Source: an uncultured Campylobacter sp.
GTDB lineage: Bacteria; Campylobacterota; Campylobacteria; Campylobacterales; Campylobacteraceae
Direction of reading: 5' to 3'
Length of the DNA stretch: 31,738 bases
Assembly: GCA_937965895.1 (NCBI GenBank)
Contig: CALCKS010000045.1
Location: 1 to 31,738, forward strand
The notes beneath the pieces were generated by a model that saw only the letters and a program-made list of their open reading frames with translations, had not been told where the DNA came from and searched no databases. The position numbers and the translations under genes were made by a program. Below, in pieces: positions 15,574 through 24,193 of this stretch (positions are counted from its first letter, which is position 1; every line of letters begins with the position of its first letter).

Positions 15574-16494
15574 CTAGAAAAAGGTTTGGATTTTTTGACG
15601 CAGGATCTCAGGCTCGGCGATGTGATTTATCTCGTCGCGAAAGGCGCTGGCGCCGTCGATACCTTTGGAGTAGCGGTGTAGGTGCTTGCGAAATATCGCC
15701 GCTCCGTGCTCGCCATAGTGCTCGATCATCGCGTCAAAATGCGCCAAGATGATCGCCTTTTTCGTCGCCGCATCGATACTCTCGCCCGTTTTGATCTCGT
15801 GGAAAACCCACGGCTTGCCGATGCAGGCGCGTCCTATCATTAGCGCATCTGCGTTGGTTAAATTTAGCGCCTGGGCGGCGTTTTCCGGCGAGATGTCGCC
15901 GTTTGCGATGACTGGGATGGTTACCGCTTCTTTGGCTCGGCCGATCGCAGCGTAGTCGACCGCTGCCGTGTAGCCGCCCGCTCTCGTGCGTCCGTGAAAT
16001 GCGATGTAGTCCGCTCCGGCGTCCTGCGCAGCGAGGGCTAAAATTTCAGGGATTTTTTCATCAAAACCTAGGCGCAATTTGACGCTAGTCATTGGCTTAT
16101 TTGAGGTTTTTTTGATGGTTTCTACGATTCGTTTTAGATTCGAGATATCTTTTAGCAGTGCCGAGCCCGCGGACTGCTTGACGACTTTTGGCACAGGGCA
16201 GCCGCAGTTTAGATCGATACCGTCGATACCGTCGATATCGTTTAAAATTTCTACCGCTTTTTTTACTATATCCGCGTCGCTGCCTGCGATCTGCACGATA
16301 TAGGGCGTTTCAAGCGGCGATTTTTTGAGCATCTCAAGCGTTTTACTACCCTCGTAAACTAGGGCGTTTGCACTTATCATCTCGCTTACAGTCACGTCGC
16401 AGCCAAACTGCTTGACTACGCTTCTAAGCGGCAGATCCGAAAAGCCCGCGAGCGGAGCTAGAAAAAGCGGCTTTTTTGAAAAATCTATCAGCAA
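15574..16494 (-). CDS. dus: tRNA-dihydrouridine synthase (Dus family)
   Basis: FMN-dependent enzyme, 306 aa, that reduces uridines in tRNA to dihydrouridine. I see the N-terminal FMN motif LAPLAGFSDLPLR (residues 12-24), the catalytic loop NCGCP with Cys99, the HGRTRAGGY segment and the phosphate-binding part IANGDI...ADALMIGRACIGKPW. The family resembles DusB; which uridine is modified cannot be told from the sequence. Just before the active site the residues DIDGIDGIDLN come from an imperfect 9-bp tandem repeat at 16215-16239. It overlaps the membrane protein gene by 7 nt and precedes recO by 2 nt. Confidence 0.93.
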   Translation of the reverse strand: MLIDFSKKPLFLAPLAGFSDLPLRSVVKQFGCDVTVSEMISANALVYEGSKTLEMLKKSPLETPYIVQIAGSDADIVKKAVEILNDIDGIDGIDLNCGCPVPKVVKQSAGSALLKDISNLKRIVETIKKTSNKPMTSVKLRLGFDEKIPEILALAAQDAGADYIAFHGRTRAGGYTAAVDYAAIGRAKEAVTIPVIANGDISPENAAQALNLTNADALMIGRACIGKPWVFHEIKTGESIDAATKKAIILAHFDAMIEHYGEHGAAIFRKHLHRYSKGIDGASAFRDEINHIAEPEILRQKIQTFF

Positions 16495-17525
16495 TGGGCG
16501 TGCTTGAAAAATAGATCGGTCGGGACGTTCTTGCCGTTTTGTCTGAGATATAGCAGGGTGCGGAAATTTTGATATTCGCCGGCTTCAAGGCCTGCTAAAA
16601 CTTCCTGCGCGCGCTCGAGCATCTCAAACTCAAACAGTAGATAAACGTAGGCTTCCTGCGCCTCTTGGCGTTCGTTTTTGAGGCGCTCGAAGATGCCGAT
16701 GATAGCGTCCGGAGCGATTTTGCTTTTTAGCGTCGCGGCGCTGATATTAAAGCTGTCTTTTGAAATTTTATCCGAATTTAACAGCTCTAAAATATCGTCG
16801 TTGCTCAAATTTATCTCGTCTTTGGCAAAGCGGGCGATAAGAGTCATGATCTCTTTTTCGTCCAGATCTGGAGCAAATTTTTTGATATCGGCGAGCGAGC
16901 CTAAATTTATTAGCTTTTGCCTTGCTTCGCGGACTATTTCGCCCTGATCGCCCATAGGTTTTTTAAGTGTTTCTAGATAGTAGCCGTCCAAATTTGCTAT
17001 TTTGTTTAGCTCGTTTTTGATAAAGAGCGGATTGTCTTTGGGCAGCTTAAATTTCTTTAGGTCGGCGACTTCGCCGTTTTTGACCGTGCGCATTATATCT
17101 AGAACATTTTGTAGCTCTTCACCCTCGATGCTCGCGTCTTTATACCTATCCCATGGCGAGAGGACTCTAGCTATCTGGGATGGGATTTTATAAAAGTTCG
17201 TTTTAAAGTCTTTGTTTGTATCAAGGCCGAGTAAAATTTCTTTGCCGAGATCTCTATAAAATTTCTCGTCGTGCGAAATTTTGCGTTTAAAGGCGTAAAA
17301 TTTAAACCCGTGATAAGCCATGTGAAGCACGCAAAATATCGTCAAAATCGCAGGCGGCAGTATCATCCAAACGGCGACGGGTAAATTTAACGCATACTCG
17401 GCGCCGCTGCCAAAGAGGGCAAATTTAAGATGAAGCTCGTAAGAGCCTCCCTCAAAAAGATAAACGATCGCGCTGACTACGATCAGGTAAAGCACGGCGC
17501 AAGCTATAAAACGTTTGATTTGCAT
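16488..17525 (-). CDS. Conserved membrane protein of unknown function
   Basis: A 345-aa protein with two N-terminal membrane helices (about residues 6-24 and 48-72) and a long, mostly helical, charged C-terminal part (about 80-345) that is probably cytoplasmic. I recognise no enzymatic motif. A gene of this type lies between dus and the dksA-like gene in C. jejuni too, as far as I recall, so it is a conserved Campylobacter gene rather than an insertion. It begins 9 nt after the dksA stop, and its end overlaps the dus start by 7 nt, so it belongs to the accD operon. Confidence 0.75.
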   Translation of the reverse strand: MQIKRFIACAVLYLIVVSAIVYLFEGGSYELHLKFALFGSGAEYALNLPVAVWMILPPAILTIFCVLHMAYHGFKFYAFKRKISHDEKFYRDLGKEILLGLDTNKDFKTNFYKIPSQIARVLSPWDRYKDASIEGEELQNVLDIMRTVKNGEVADLKKFKLPKDNPLFIKNELNKIANLDGYYLETLKKPMGDQGEIVREARQKLINLGSLADIKKFAPDLDEKEIMTLIARFAKDEINLSNDDILELLNSDKISKDSFNISAATLKSKIAPDAIIGIFERLKNERQEAQEAYVYLLFEFEMLERAQEVLAGLEAGEYQNFRTLLYLRQNGKNVPTDLFFKHAHC

Positions 17526-17534
17526 GGCGTACCC

Positions 17535-17888
17535 CTATTTTGCGGTTTTTTCCACTATCTCACGGCAGGTGATGCAGTATTTTGCGTGCGGTTTGACTCG
17601 CAAACGCGCCAGCCCGATATCCTCCTCGCACATCTCGCAGATGCCGTAGGTTTTGTTGGCGATCTTTCGCAGCGAGACATCGATCTCGGCTAGTTCTTGT
17701 CTTTGTTGAGCGCTGATTGATTGCTCGATGAGCTGATCGGCGTTTACGGAGGCGATATCAAACTCGTCGCTGACGCCGCTTTGGCGTAGTCCTGCCATCT
17801 CGTTTGACGAGTCTAAAATATTTTTAGTTATCTGTGCTTTTCGCTCCAGTAAAAGTGCCTTAAACTGCTCCAGGTCGCTTTTGCGCAT
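17535..17888 (-). CDS. dksA: DksA-like RNA polymerase regulator
   Basis: TraR/DksA-family protein, 117 aa. It has an N-terminal coiled coil (about residues 2-75) with a tip containing Asp41 and Asp44 (SDEFDIAS). This is the position of the DxxD tip that DksA inserts into the RNA polymerase secondary channel. A four-Cys zinc finger follows (Cys84, Cys87, Cys105, Cys108; CEMC...CITC). It is shorter than E. coli DksA (151 aa). With ppGpp, DksA represses stable RNA synthesis and activates amino acid operons; a similar role is expected here. It lies in the accD operon after rlmH. Confidence 0.88.
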   Translation of the reverse strand: MRKSDLEQFKALLLERKAQITKNILDSSNEMAGLRQSGVSDEFDIASVNADQLIEQSISAQQRQELAEIDVSLRKIANKTYGICEMCEEDIGLARLRVKPHAKYCITCREIVEKTAK

Positions 17889-17897
17889 TTTGTTCCT

Positions 17898-18353
17898 TTA
17901 TTTGTGATATGGATGGCCCTTGTTTATGCAAAGAGCTCTGAAAATCTGCTCGTGAAGCATAAGTTTGGCGATCTTGTGCGCCATCGTCATGCGGCTGAGG
18001 CTAACGACAGCGTCGGTTTTTTGTTTAAAATTTTGGCTCAGCCCGTAAGCTCCGCCGATAAAAAAAGAAATTTGAGCCTTATCCGAGATGAGTTTGGCAA
18101 ACTCCTCGCTGTTAAATTCGCGACCCGCTTCGTCAAGCGCCACGCAAAAGCCGTTTAAATTCGGCTCATAAACCTCATCATAGGCTTTTAGCGCTTCGTC
18201 TCGCCCTTTGCTCTGGGCTTTGGCGATCTTGTCGTTAAAGATAACGACGTCTGAAATTTTGGCGAATTTTGACGACATCTTCGCGTACTCTTTGATCTCG
18301 TTTTCAAAATTTTCACGTTTTGACTTTTGAATGCAAAACACGGAAATTTCCAA
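17898..18353 (-). CDS. rlmH: 23S rRNA pseudouridine-1915 N3-methyltransferase RlmH
   Basis: SPOUT-family methyltransferase, 151 aa, which methylates the modified uridine in helix 69 of 23S rRNA on assembled ribosomes. I see the knot-loop glycines FFIGGAYG near residues 97-104, the L-S-x-M-T-x-H strand (SLSRMTMAHKIAKLMLHEQIFRA) and the diagnostic C-terminal tail INKGHPYHK. The length is typical. It starts 2 nt after accD ends and is cotranscribed with it. Confidence 0.94.
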   Translation of the reverse strand: MEISVFCIQKSKRENFENEIKEYAKMSSKFAKISDVVIFNDKIAKAQSKGRDEALKAYDEVYEPNLNGFCVALDEAGREFNSEEFAKLISDKAQISFFIGGAYGLSQNFKQKTDAVVSLSRMTMAHKIAKLMLHEQIFRALCINKGHPYHK

Positions 18354-18355
18354 AC

Positions 18356-19249
18356 TTATTCCTCGTCGTCCAAATTTTGAGCGCTCGGCTGCTTAGCGGT
18401 GTAGGCCGGGTTGTTTGAGAGCAGTCTTATCATATCGCTTAAAAACTGTTTATGCTCTTTACGCTCGACTATGGCGTCTATTAGGCCGTGCTCTAGCAAA
18501 AACTCCGATCTTTGAAAGCCCTCAGGCAGATCGGCTCCAATGGTTTGTTTGATAACGCGTTGTCCGGCAAAGCCGATGAGAGCGCCCGGCTCTGCGATGA
18601 TGATATCACCTAGCCACGCGAAAGACGCGCTCACACCGCCCATCGTAGGATCGGTTAAGACCGATATATAGGGCACCTTAGCCTCGTCAAGCAACTTTAG
18701 CGCGGCGGAAGTTTTTGACATCTGCATTAGCGAAAACGTACTCTCCTGCATCCTCGCTCCGCCCGAAGCCGAAACGATGATGAGAGGCTGTTTTTTATCG
18801 AGCGATCTTTTTACGGCGCGCACGATCTTTTCGCCCTCTACTGAGCCTAAAGAGCCGCCCATAAAGCTAAAATCAAAAACCGCCAGCTGCACGTTCATGC
18901 CGTCGATCTTGGCTTCGCCGCAGATCACGGCCGAACTTCTGCCGGTCTTTTCCTCGTTTTCGCTTATGCGTTTTTTATAGGATTTTTTATCGACGAATTT
19001 GATCGGATCGACGGGCTTTAGCTTGGTATCAAGCTCGACGAAACTGCCCTCGTCGCAGATCATTGCTATCCTCTTATCGGCGGCTAATCTCATGTGAAAA
19101 CCGCACTTTGGACAGACGTTAAAATTTGCCTCGACCTCTTTGTAATACATCAGCGAGTGACAGCTGTCGCATTTGACCCAGTGCGCCGGAGCCTCGCTAG
19201 GAGCGGATTGTTGCTTTCTCGTTTTGGAAAAAATATCTAAAAAGCTCAT
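18356..19249 (-). CDS. accD: Acetyl-CoA carboxylase carboxyltransferase subunit beta
   Basis: AccD, 297 aa. It transfers carboxyl from biotin to acetyl-CoA together with AccA (not in this window), giving malonyl-CoA for FabD. The N-terminal zinc ribbon has Cys27, Cys30, Cys46 and Cys49 (KCDSCH...VCPKCG). The crotonase-like core shows SASGGARMQES, the oxyanion-type glycine motif, then TDPTMGGVSASFA. The tail after residue 285 is low-complexity. It is the first gene of a minus-strand operon of six genes with a good promoter upstream. Confidence 0.97.
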   Translation of the reverse strand: MSFLDIFSKTRKQQSAPSEAPAHWVKCDSCHSLMYYKEVEANFNVCPKCGFHMRLAADKRIAMICDEGSFVELDTKLKPVDPIKFVDKKSYKKRISENEEKTGRSSAVICGEAKIDGMNVQLAVFDFSFMGGSLGSVEGEKIVRAVKRSLDKKQPLIIVSASGGARMQESTFSLMQMSKTSAALKLLDEAKVPYISVLTDPTMGGVSASFAWLGDIIIAEPGALIGFAGQRVIKQTIGADLPEGFQRSEFLLEHGLIDAIVERKEHKQFLSDMIRLLSNNPAYTAKQPSAQNLDDEE

Positions 19250-19290
19250 GATTCCTACTTTTTAAAAAATTTAGGGATTATAGCCAAAGT
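19250..19290 (-). promoter_or_regulatory. Promoter of the accD operon
   Basis: On the minus strand a perfect TATAAT lies at 19282-19277 within GGCTATAATCCC, about 27 nt before the accD ATG. The upstream side is AT-rich. The short leader ends in AAAAAGTAGGAATC; TAGGA is the likely ribosome binding site. This promoter would drive accD-rlmH-dksA-membrane protein-dus-recO. Confidence 0.65.
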
Positions 19291-19545
19291 TAGCTTATGT
19301 TTTGCTAGTCGGGTATTAAATTTACGCTACGCGCTCTTGAGAATAGGCGGGTAGAATCGCCGAAATTTACGCCATTGTTTTTTGCTTTTTGTGGAAATTT
19401 TAAATTTACGCGGAGGCGGTTTTAAAATTTGAAAGGTTAAATTTAAGAGATTTGACTGCGGTGCGTTTTAACTTTGCGATATAAATTTAAAGAGCTCAAA
19501 TTTGTAAAATTTAACTCAATAAATTTGAGCCTTTAAATTTGCAGC
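19291..19545. other. Gene-free region packed with AAATTT words
   Basis: There is no open frame and no RNA gene that I recognise between rimP and the accD promoter. Together with the accD leader (19250-19545) I count twelve AAATTT words in 296 bases, where well under one is expected by base composition. A 10-bp inverted repeat, GCTCAAATTT (19494-19503) and AAATTTGAGC (19521-19530) with a 17-nt loop, lies just downstream of rimP and is a weak candidate for its terminator. Confidence 0.55.
19494..19530 (-). terminator. Possible rimP terminator hairpin
   Basis: Ten-base inverted repeat GCTCAAATTT / AAATTTGAGC with a 17-nt AT-rich loop, 16 nt downstream of the rimP stop on the minus strand. The stem is only moderately stable and no T-run follows it directly, so termination is a weak inference. 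Confidence 0.35.
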
Positions 19546-19974
19546 TTACCACTCGATATAGGTTTTCGCCTTTTTTATGTTTGCGATTTTTATTTTTAAA
19601 ATTTGACCTTCGCTTTCAAACGATATTTCTTCATCGTCGGCGGATAAAATTTTGCCTTTTAGTTTTTTGTTTTCGCCGTCTACTTCGGCTGAAATTTTAG
19701 CCAGTTCGCCGATACTCGAGATAAAATGGCTCGGTTTTTCTAGCTTTCGCTCCAGACCCGGCGAGCTAACCTCTAGCACGTAGTCTCCGCTAAGCGGCGG
19801 CTCGACGTCAAATATCGGCGAAAGCAAACGTGAAACCTTTTCGCAGTCGTCTAAATTTACGCCGCCAGGTTTTGCGATGTAGATCCTATAAATAGCTCTG
19901 CCGTTTTCGTTTGCGACCTCGACGTCGTAGAGCTGCACGCCGCACTGCGAGATCAAATTTTCAAGATTTTGCAT
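19546..19974 (-). CDS. rimP: Ribosome maturation factor RimP
   Basis: RimP assists 30S subunit assembly, 142 aa. It shows the family pattern of an N-terminal alpha/beta domain (VQLYDVEVANENGRAIYRIYI), the GGVNLDDCEKVSR motif and the signature YVLEVSSPGLERKL near residues 65-78. An SH3-like C-terminal domain ends in KAKTYIEW. The start overlaps the end of rbfA by 14 nt. It is the last gene of the infB unit, an order (infB-rbfA-rimP) that differs from the common rimP-nusA-infB order of other bacteria. Confidence 0.94.
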   Translation of the reverse strand: MQNLENLISQCGVQLYDVEVANENGRAIYRIYIAKPGGVNLDDCEKVSRLLSPIFDVEPPLSGDYVLEVSSPGLERKLEKPSHFISSIGELAKISAEVDGENKKLKGKILSADDEEISFESEGQILKIKIANIKKAKTYIEW

Positions 19975-20332
19975 TTTTGTTTAGATCCTCTGAGATTTTT
20001 TCAAACAAATCGTCCATATGGTTTTGATACTCGAGCCTGTCGTCAAATTTAAAGTGAAAATTTGGCGCCCTATACCAGCCCTCAGCTGCCATGCAGTGGT
20101 TTTGTAGGTGCTTTGATACGCGTTTTAGGCGGTCTAGTATATAGGCCTGCTCGCGCTCGTCAAACATCATCTTATCGAGGTATACGAATGCGTCGTATCT
20201 GCCTTTTTTACACTCGACGTCGGTCACGCACAGTCCGCGTAAAAGCTCGTCCTCAAGCGTAGATAGAGCCTCAGGTAGAAGCTCTTTTAGTACGCTTTGC
20301 GTGCGCAGCCGCTTTATCTCCGAGGGGTTCAT
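19961..20332 (-). CDS. rbfA: 30S ribosome-binding factor RbfA
   Basis: RbfA is a KH-fold protein needed for late 16S rRNA 5'-end maturation, 123 aa. The N-terminus (NPSEIKRLRTQSVLKELLPEAL) and the central strand-helix pattern (VTDVECKKGRYDAFVYL) match the family, and the C-terminal NFHFKFDDRLEYQNHMDDLF carries the typical P-x-hydrophobic-x-F-x-x-D motif. Its ATG overlaps the infB stop (ATGA), and its end overlaps the rimP start. Confidence 0.93.
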   Translation of the reverse strand: MNPSEIKRLRTQSVLKELLPEALSTLEDELLRGLCVTDVECKKGRYDAFVYLDKMMFDEREQAYILDRLKRVSKHLQNHCMAAEGWYRAPNFHFKFDDRLEYQNHMDDLFEKISEDLNKNAKS

Positions 20333-23025
20333 AGGCTGGCTTGCTCCTCTACTTCTTTAAAGCTCTCGATGTAGTCGCCTTCTCTGATGTCGTTATATCC
20401 GTCGATACCTACGCCGCACTCAAAGCCGCGCGCTACCTCTCTCACGTCGTCTTTGAAGCGTTTTAGCGAGCTTACGGTGCCCTCGTGTACGACTACGCCG
20501 TTTCTGATTAGGCGGATTTTCGCGCCGCGGTTTATCGTACCTTCCGTCACCATGCAGCCTGCGATCGCGCCTACTTTAGGGACGTTGATGACCTGGCGTA
20601 CTTGGGCTTGTCCGAGCTGCTCCTCGTGGATGACAGGCGACATTAGGCCGCTTAGGATCGCCTTTACGTCGTCGAGTAGGTTATAGATGACGTTGTAGGT
20701 TTTGATCTCGACGCCGCTTTCCTTGGCTTTTTCTTTTACTTCGCCCGTCGGTCTTATGTTAAAGCCCAAAATCACGGAGTTTTCGCTCGCTTTGGCTAGC
20801 TCCACGTCGCTTTGAGTTATGCCGCCCACGCCCGAGTGGATGATATTTACTTTTATCTCGTCGTTGCGAAGCTTTTCTAGGCTTGCCTTGATAGCTTCTA
20901 GCGAGCCGCCAACGTCGGCTTTTACGATGACAGGGAGCGATTTTAGCTCGCCCTCGGCGATCTTTTCGCTAAGCTCTTCTAGGCTTACTTTCGTTGTCTT
21001 GCTGAGCTCTTTTTGGCGCAAATATTCGGCCTTTTTCTGTGCATATTCACGGGCTTCTTTGTCGGTTTTGACGCTTATTAGCGTTTCACCGGCTTCTGGA
21101 ATCTCGCTAAGACCCATTATCACGCCGCATTCGCCCGGTTTTATCTCTTTTAAAATTTTGCCTTGATCGTCGGTTATCGTTCTTATCTTACCGTATGCGA
21201 CACCTGCGACCACGATATCGCCGACTCTTAGAGTACCGTTTTCTACGATAACCGTAGCAACCGGACCGCGCCCTTTTTGCTGCGAGCTTTCTATTATGGC
21301 GGCTTTAGCGTTTGCTTTCGCATTTGCTTTTAGCTCTAAAATTTCAGCCTGCAAAAGTACGATCTCTAGTAGATCGTCTATGCCCGTGCCCATCTTTGCA
21401 GAGATAGGTACAAACTCGTACGTGCCGCCCCAGTCGGTGGATAGGATATCTAGCTCGGCTAGTTCGCTTTTTACTTTGTCGGGGTTTGCAGCCTCTTTAT
21501 CCATCTTGTTTATCGCGATGATGATCGGTACGCCGGCGGCTTTTGCGTGGCTCACAGCCTCTTTGGTTTGTGGTTTCACGCCGTCGTCGGCTGCGACCAC
21601 GATGATGACGATATCGGTAATCTTGGCACCTCTTGCGCGCATGGCCGTGAACGCTTCGTGACCCGGAGTGTCGATAAAGGTAATATTTTTGCCGTTTTTA
21701 TTTACCATGTAGGCGCCCACGTGTTGCGTGATGCCACCCGCTTCGCCCGCTGCCACGCGCGAGTTTCTGATGTAGTCTAGTAGCGAGGTTTTACCGTGAT
21801 CGACGTGACCCATGATGGTGATAACAGGAGCTCGGACGGTCAAATTTGCATCGTCTAGTTGCTCCTCTTCTTCGTCGTAGGCCTTAACGTAGTCAAACGC
21901 TTCTTGCGTATCGACGATATTTACCTCTATGCCGAATTCATCAGCCAAAATCTCTATCGCATCCTCGTCCAGGAAGTCGTTTTTGGTCGTCATCATGCCG
22001 AGCATAAAGAGCTTGCCGATGATTTCGCTCGGTTGCTTGTTGATTTTGTCAGCAAATTCGTAAAGACGGATCTCTTTTGGTATCTCGACGTAGGTTACCG
22101 ATTCGTTGTTATGGTCGGCGCGTTGTGATTTTTTATGTTTTTTGCGAGGCCTGCGCGCTGTGCCTTGTTCTAGAAACGAGCTTATGGAGGTATTTAGGAC
22201 CGGCTTATAGCCCGTATTTGTCGGTTGTTTGATTTTTTGAGGCTCCGGAGTTTGCGTTCGTACTGAAAAATCGGGCAATATAACTACGTCTTCGTCGTCT
22301 ATCACGATGTCCGCCATATCGCGGTCGCCGAGTAGATCCATCTTTGTAGCGCCGTCTTTTTTGGTTGCGACGACCGGTTTTTTCTCTTTTTTCTTTTTGC
22401 GTTCGATCTTTTCGTCGCTAAATTTAAACATATTTTCCAAATTTAGCGCCGGCGCAGACTCTCTTCTCTCGCTTGCTCTAGGTGCTGGCTGCTCGTCTTT
22501 TTTCTTTTTTACGATGACTAGGCCGCGTCTTTTTTGCAGGCTAACATCGGCTAAGCTTTCTTTTGGCTGAACGGGCTCGGTAGCCACAGGCTGGGCTTCT
22601 GGCTCCTCTTTGGGAGCTGCTTGGATTTTTGGCTCCGGCGCTTTTTCGGCCGGTTTTTGAATGACTGTTTTTTGCTCTTTTTCAGATTTCTTGTCGTTTT
22701 TTGTTTCTACTTTTTCTTTTGGCAAAGGCTTTTCTTCTTTTGCGGCGGTTGGTTTTTTAGCCTCTTTTGGCTTGCTTTCTTTTTCCTCTTTGCCCGCTTT
22801 AGCTTCCGCTTTTTTTACGGTCGATTTTTTCTTTTCGGGTTTTTGCTTGAGAGCTTCGGGGATCTCGCCGGTTTGGATGTAGGTGTATAGCGCCGCCGCT
22901 TCTTCAGGACTAACGCCGCTTGAGTGCGTTTTGACCTTTAGCCCAAGCTCAATAGCCTTTTCCAAAACCTCTTTGCTATTGTAGCCGAGCTCATTTGCTA
23001 TCTCTGAAATTCGAACAGTCCCCAT
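20329..23025 (-). CDS. infB: Translation initiation factor IF-2
   Basis: IF-2, 898 aa, is the GTPase that brings initiator tRNA to the ribosome. It has an N-terminal IF2_N-type domain (residues 1-52, RISEIANELGYNSKEVLEKA) and a long Lys/Glu/Pro low-complexity linker (about 60-260). A second IF2_N segment (about 315-385) follows, then the G domain with GHVDHGKTS, DTPGHEAF, NKMD and SAK near 405-550, and the C-terminal beta-barrel domains. The ATG has AAGGAG 10 nt upstream, inside the end of ylxR; the two genes overlap by 35 nt. The rbfA start overlaps its stop. Confidence 0.97.
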   Translation of the reverse strand: MGTVRISEIANELGYNSKEVLEKAIELGLKVKTHSSGVSPEEAAALYTYIQTGEIPEALKQKPEKKKSTVKKAEAKAGKEEKESKPKEAKKPTAAKEEKPLPKEKVETKNDKKSEKEQKTVIQKPAEKAPEPKIQAAPKEEPEAQPVATEPVQPKESLADVSLQKRRGLVIVKKKKDEQPAPRASERRESAPALNLENMFKFSDEKIERKKKKEKKPVVATKKDGATKMDLLGDRDMADIVIDDEDVVILPDFSVRTQTPEPQKIKQPTNTGYKPVLNTSISSFLEQGTARRPRKKHKKSQRADHNNESVTYVEIPKEIRLYEFADKINKQPSEIIGKLFMLGMMTTKNDFLDEDAIEILADEFGIEVNIVDTQEAFDYVKAYDEEEEQLDDANLTVRAPVITIMGHVDHGKTSLLDYIRNSRVAAGEAGGITQHVGAYMVNKNGKNITFIDTPGHEAFTAMRARGAKITDIVIIVVAADDGVKPQTKEAVSHAKAAGVPIIIAINKMDKEAANPDKVKSELAELDILSTDWGGTYEFVPISAKMGTGIDDLLEIVLLQAEILELKANAKANAKAAIIESSQQKGRGPVATVIVENGTLRVGDIVVAGVAYGKIRTITDDQGKILKEIKPGECGVIMGLSEIPEAGETLISVKTDKEAREYAQKKAEYLRQKELSKTTKVSLEELSEKIAEGELKSLPVIVKADVGGSLEAIKASLEKLRNDEIKVNIIHSGVGGITQSDVELAKASENSVILGFNIRPTGEVKEKAKESGVEIKTYNVIYNLLDDVKAILSGLMSPVIHEEQLGQAQVRQVINVPKVGAIAGCMVTEGTINRGAKIRLIRNGVVVHEGTVSSLKRFKDDVREVARGFECGVGIDGYNDIREGDYIESFKEVEEQASL

Positions 23026-23275
23026 TTAAGAGTATCTCCTTTAAATTTTGCCCGTTTTGTAGCGTCGCTATAAAGCTGCCTGCGACTCTTCCGAGCGATT
23101 TTCTTAAAATTTTCTCGTCTTTTTTTAGACATTCCTCGCAAAGATAAAAGCTGCGTCCGTTTCCGTTTCCGAAAAATAGCGAAGAATTTATCAGTCTGTA
23201 TCTACGCAAAATTTGCTGTCCAAAGCGCTTTTTGCAGACTACGCACGTCCTGATAGGGATAAATTTTTGAGCCAT
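22991..23275 (-). CDS. ylxR: YlxR-type (DUF448) RNA-binding protein
   Basis: A small 94-aa protein. IRTCVVCKKRF near the N-terminus and GRSFYLCEECLKKDEKILRKSL in the middle are the YlxR pattern (R-x-C-x-x-C and G-R-G/S-hydrophobic-C-x-x-C-L). YlxR proteins sit next to infB in many bacteria and are thought to bind RNA or affect transcription; the exact role is unsettled. The four Cys could bind zinc. It lies 25 nt after thrB and overlaps infB by 35 nt. No good ribosome binding site precedes the ATG, only AGAAG. Confidence 0.82.
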   Translation of the reverse strand: MAQKFIPIRTCVVCKKRFGQQILRRYRLINSSLFFGNGNGRSFYLCEECLKKDEKILRKSLGRVAGSFIATLQNGQNLKEILLNGDCSNFRDSK

Positions 23276-23300
23276 TATTATAACTTCTTTTAGCTTTTTT

Positions 23301-24185
23301 TTAGCTTTGTAGGATTTTTATCCCGTCGTTGTCGAAATTAAAAATTTCAACTCGAAAGCTCTTAAATTTATCTTGCAGTTTTTGTTTTAAATTTGCCGCA
23401 TCGTCCGCGTAAACAATGTTTAAAAAGCTAGACCCGCTGCCAGAAAGCGTACTCAAAAGAGCGCCGTTTTCGTGGGCCATCTTGCGCACCTCAAAGAGTT
23501 CTGGCAGGTTTTGCATGCGGATTTGTTCGTGCATGACGTCTTTTGCTGCGGTTCTCAAAAGCTCGTAATTTTCGCTAAAAAAGCAAGCCGTGAGAAATGC
23601 GGCGTGAGAGAGGTTGCTAACGCACTCGCTCATCGTGAAATTTTTAGGTAGCTTGGCGCGCGATTCATTCGTGCTCATGGGCTTGTCGGGGATCACGACG
23701 ACGGCTTTGATATCGGCGCTTAAAGGCTTTTTTAGGGATTTTACCTTGCCGTTTTCAACGACTGAGCTCACAAAACCGCCAAGCGTCGCCGGAGCGATGT
23801 TGTCGGGGTGGTTTTCGTAAACTAGCGCCTGGTTTAAAATAGCGCTTTTATCAGCCTTAAACCCAGCTGCCGCGTAGGCTGCCGCTATGGCTGAAGTGAT
23901 GACCGCAGAGGAGCTACCAAGGCCGCGAGAAAACGGAATTTGATTGGTAAAAATCATACGAAAAGTATCTTTTTTACCCGTTAGCTTGATGTAAATTTCA
24001 TTGAAAATAGATAAAAAAATGTTGTTTTTCTTAAGAAGTGCGTTGTCTTTGCCTTCGCCCAAAATGCTCACGGAGGCGAAGTTTGCCCTCGTTATCTCGA
24101 CTGTATTGTGCAACTCTAAGGCAAGACCCAAGGCGTCAAAGCCGGGACCGATATTTGCGCTCGTGGCGGGAACTAAAATTTGCAA
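23301..24185 (-). CDS. thrB: Homoserine kinase
   Basis: ThrB phosphorylates homoserine in threonine synthesis, 294 aa, GHMP kinase family. I see the N-terminal VPATSANIGPGFDALGLAL motif (residues 5-23), the ATP-binding loop PFSRGLGSSSA at 84-94 and the C-terminal GHMP motif LSTLSGSGSSFLNIVY near 247-262. The start is TTG, with AGGAG 5 nt upstream overlapping the tsaB stop; no ATG fits better. Neighbours are tsaB upstream and ylxR downstream. Confidence 0.94.
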   Translation of the reverse strand: MQILVPATSANIGPGFDALGLALELHNTVEITRANFASVSILGEGKDNALLKKNNIFLSIFNEIYIKLTGKKDTFRMIFTNQIPFSRGLGSSSAVITSAIAAAYAAAGFKADKSAILNQALVYENHPDNIAPATLGGFVSSVVENGKVKSLKKPLSADIKAVVVIPDKPMSTNESRAKLPKNFTMSECVSNLSHAAFLTACFFSENYELLRTAAKDVMHEQIRMQNLPELFEVRKMAHENGALLSTLSGSGSSFLNIVYADDAANLKQKLQDKFKSFRVEIFNFDNDGIKILQS

Positions 24186-24193
24186 GAAATCTC

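Noticed and set aside
22621..22890. Phe-rich plus-strand open frames opposite the infB linker
   Set aside because: They are the antisense of the Lys/Glu/Ala-rich IF-2 linker and have no start signals.
23276..23283. Perfect TATAAT on the minus strand just before ylxR
   Set aside because: It lies 1 nt before the ATG, so a transcript from it would start inside the gene; most likely chance AT-rich sequence between thrB and ylxR.
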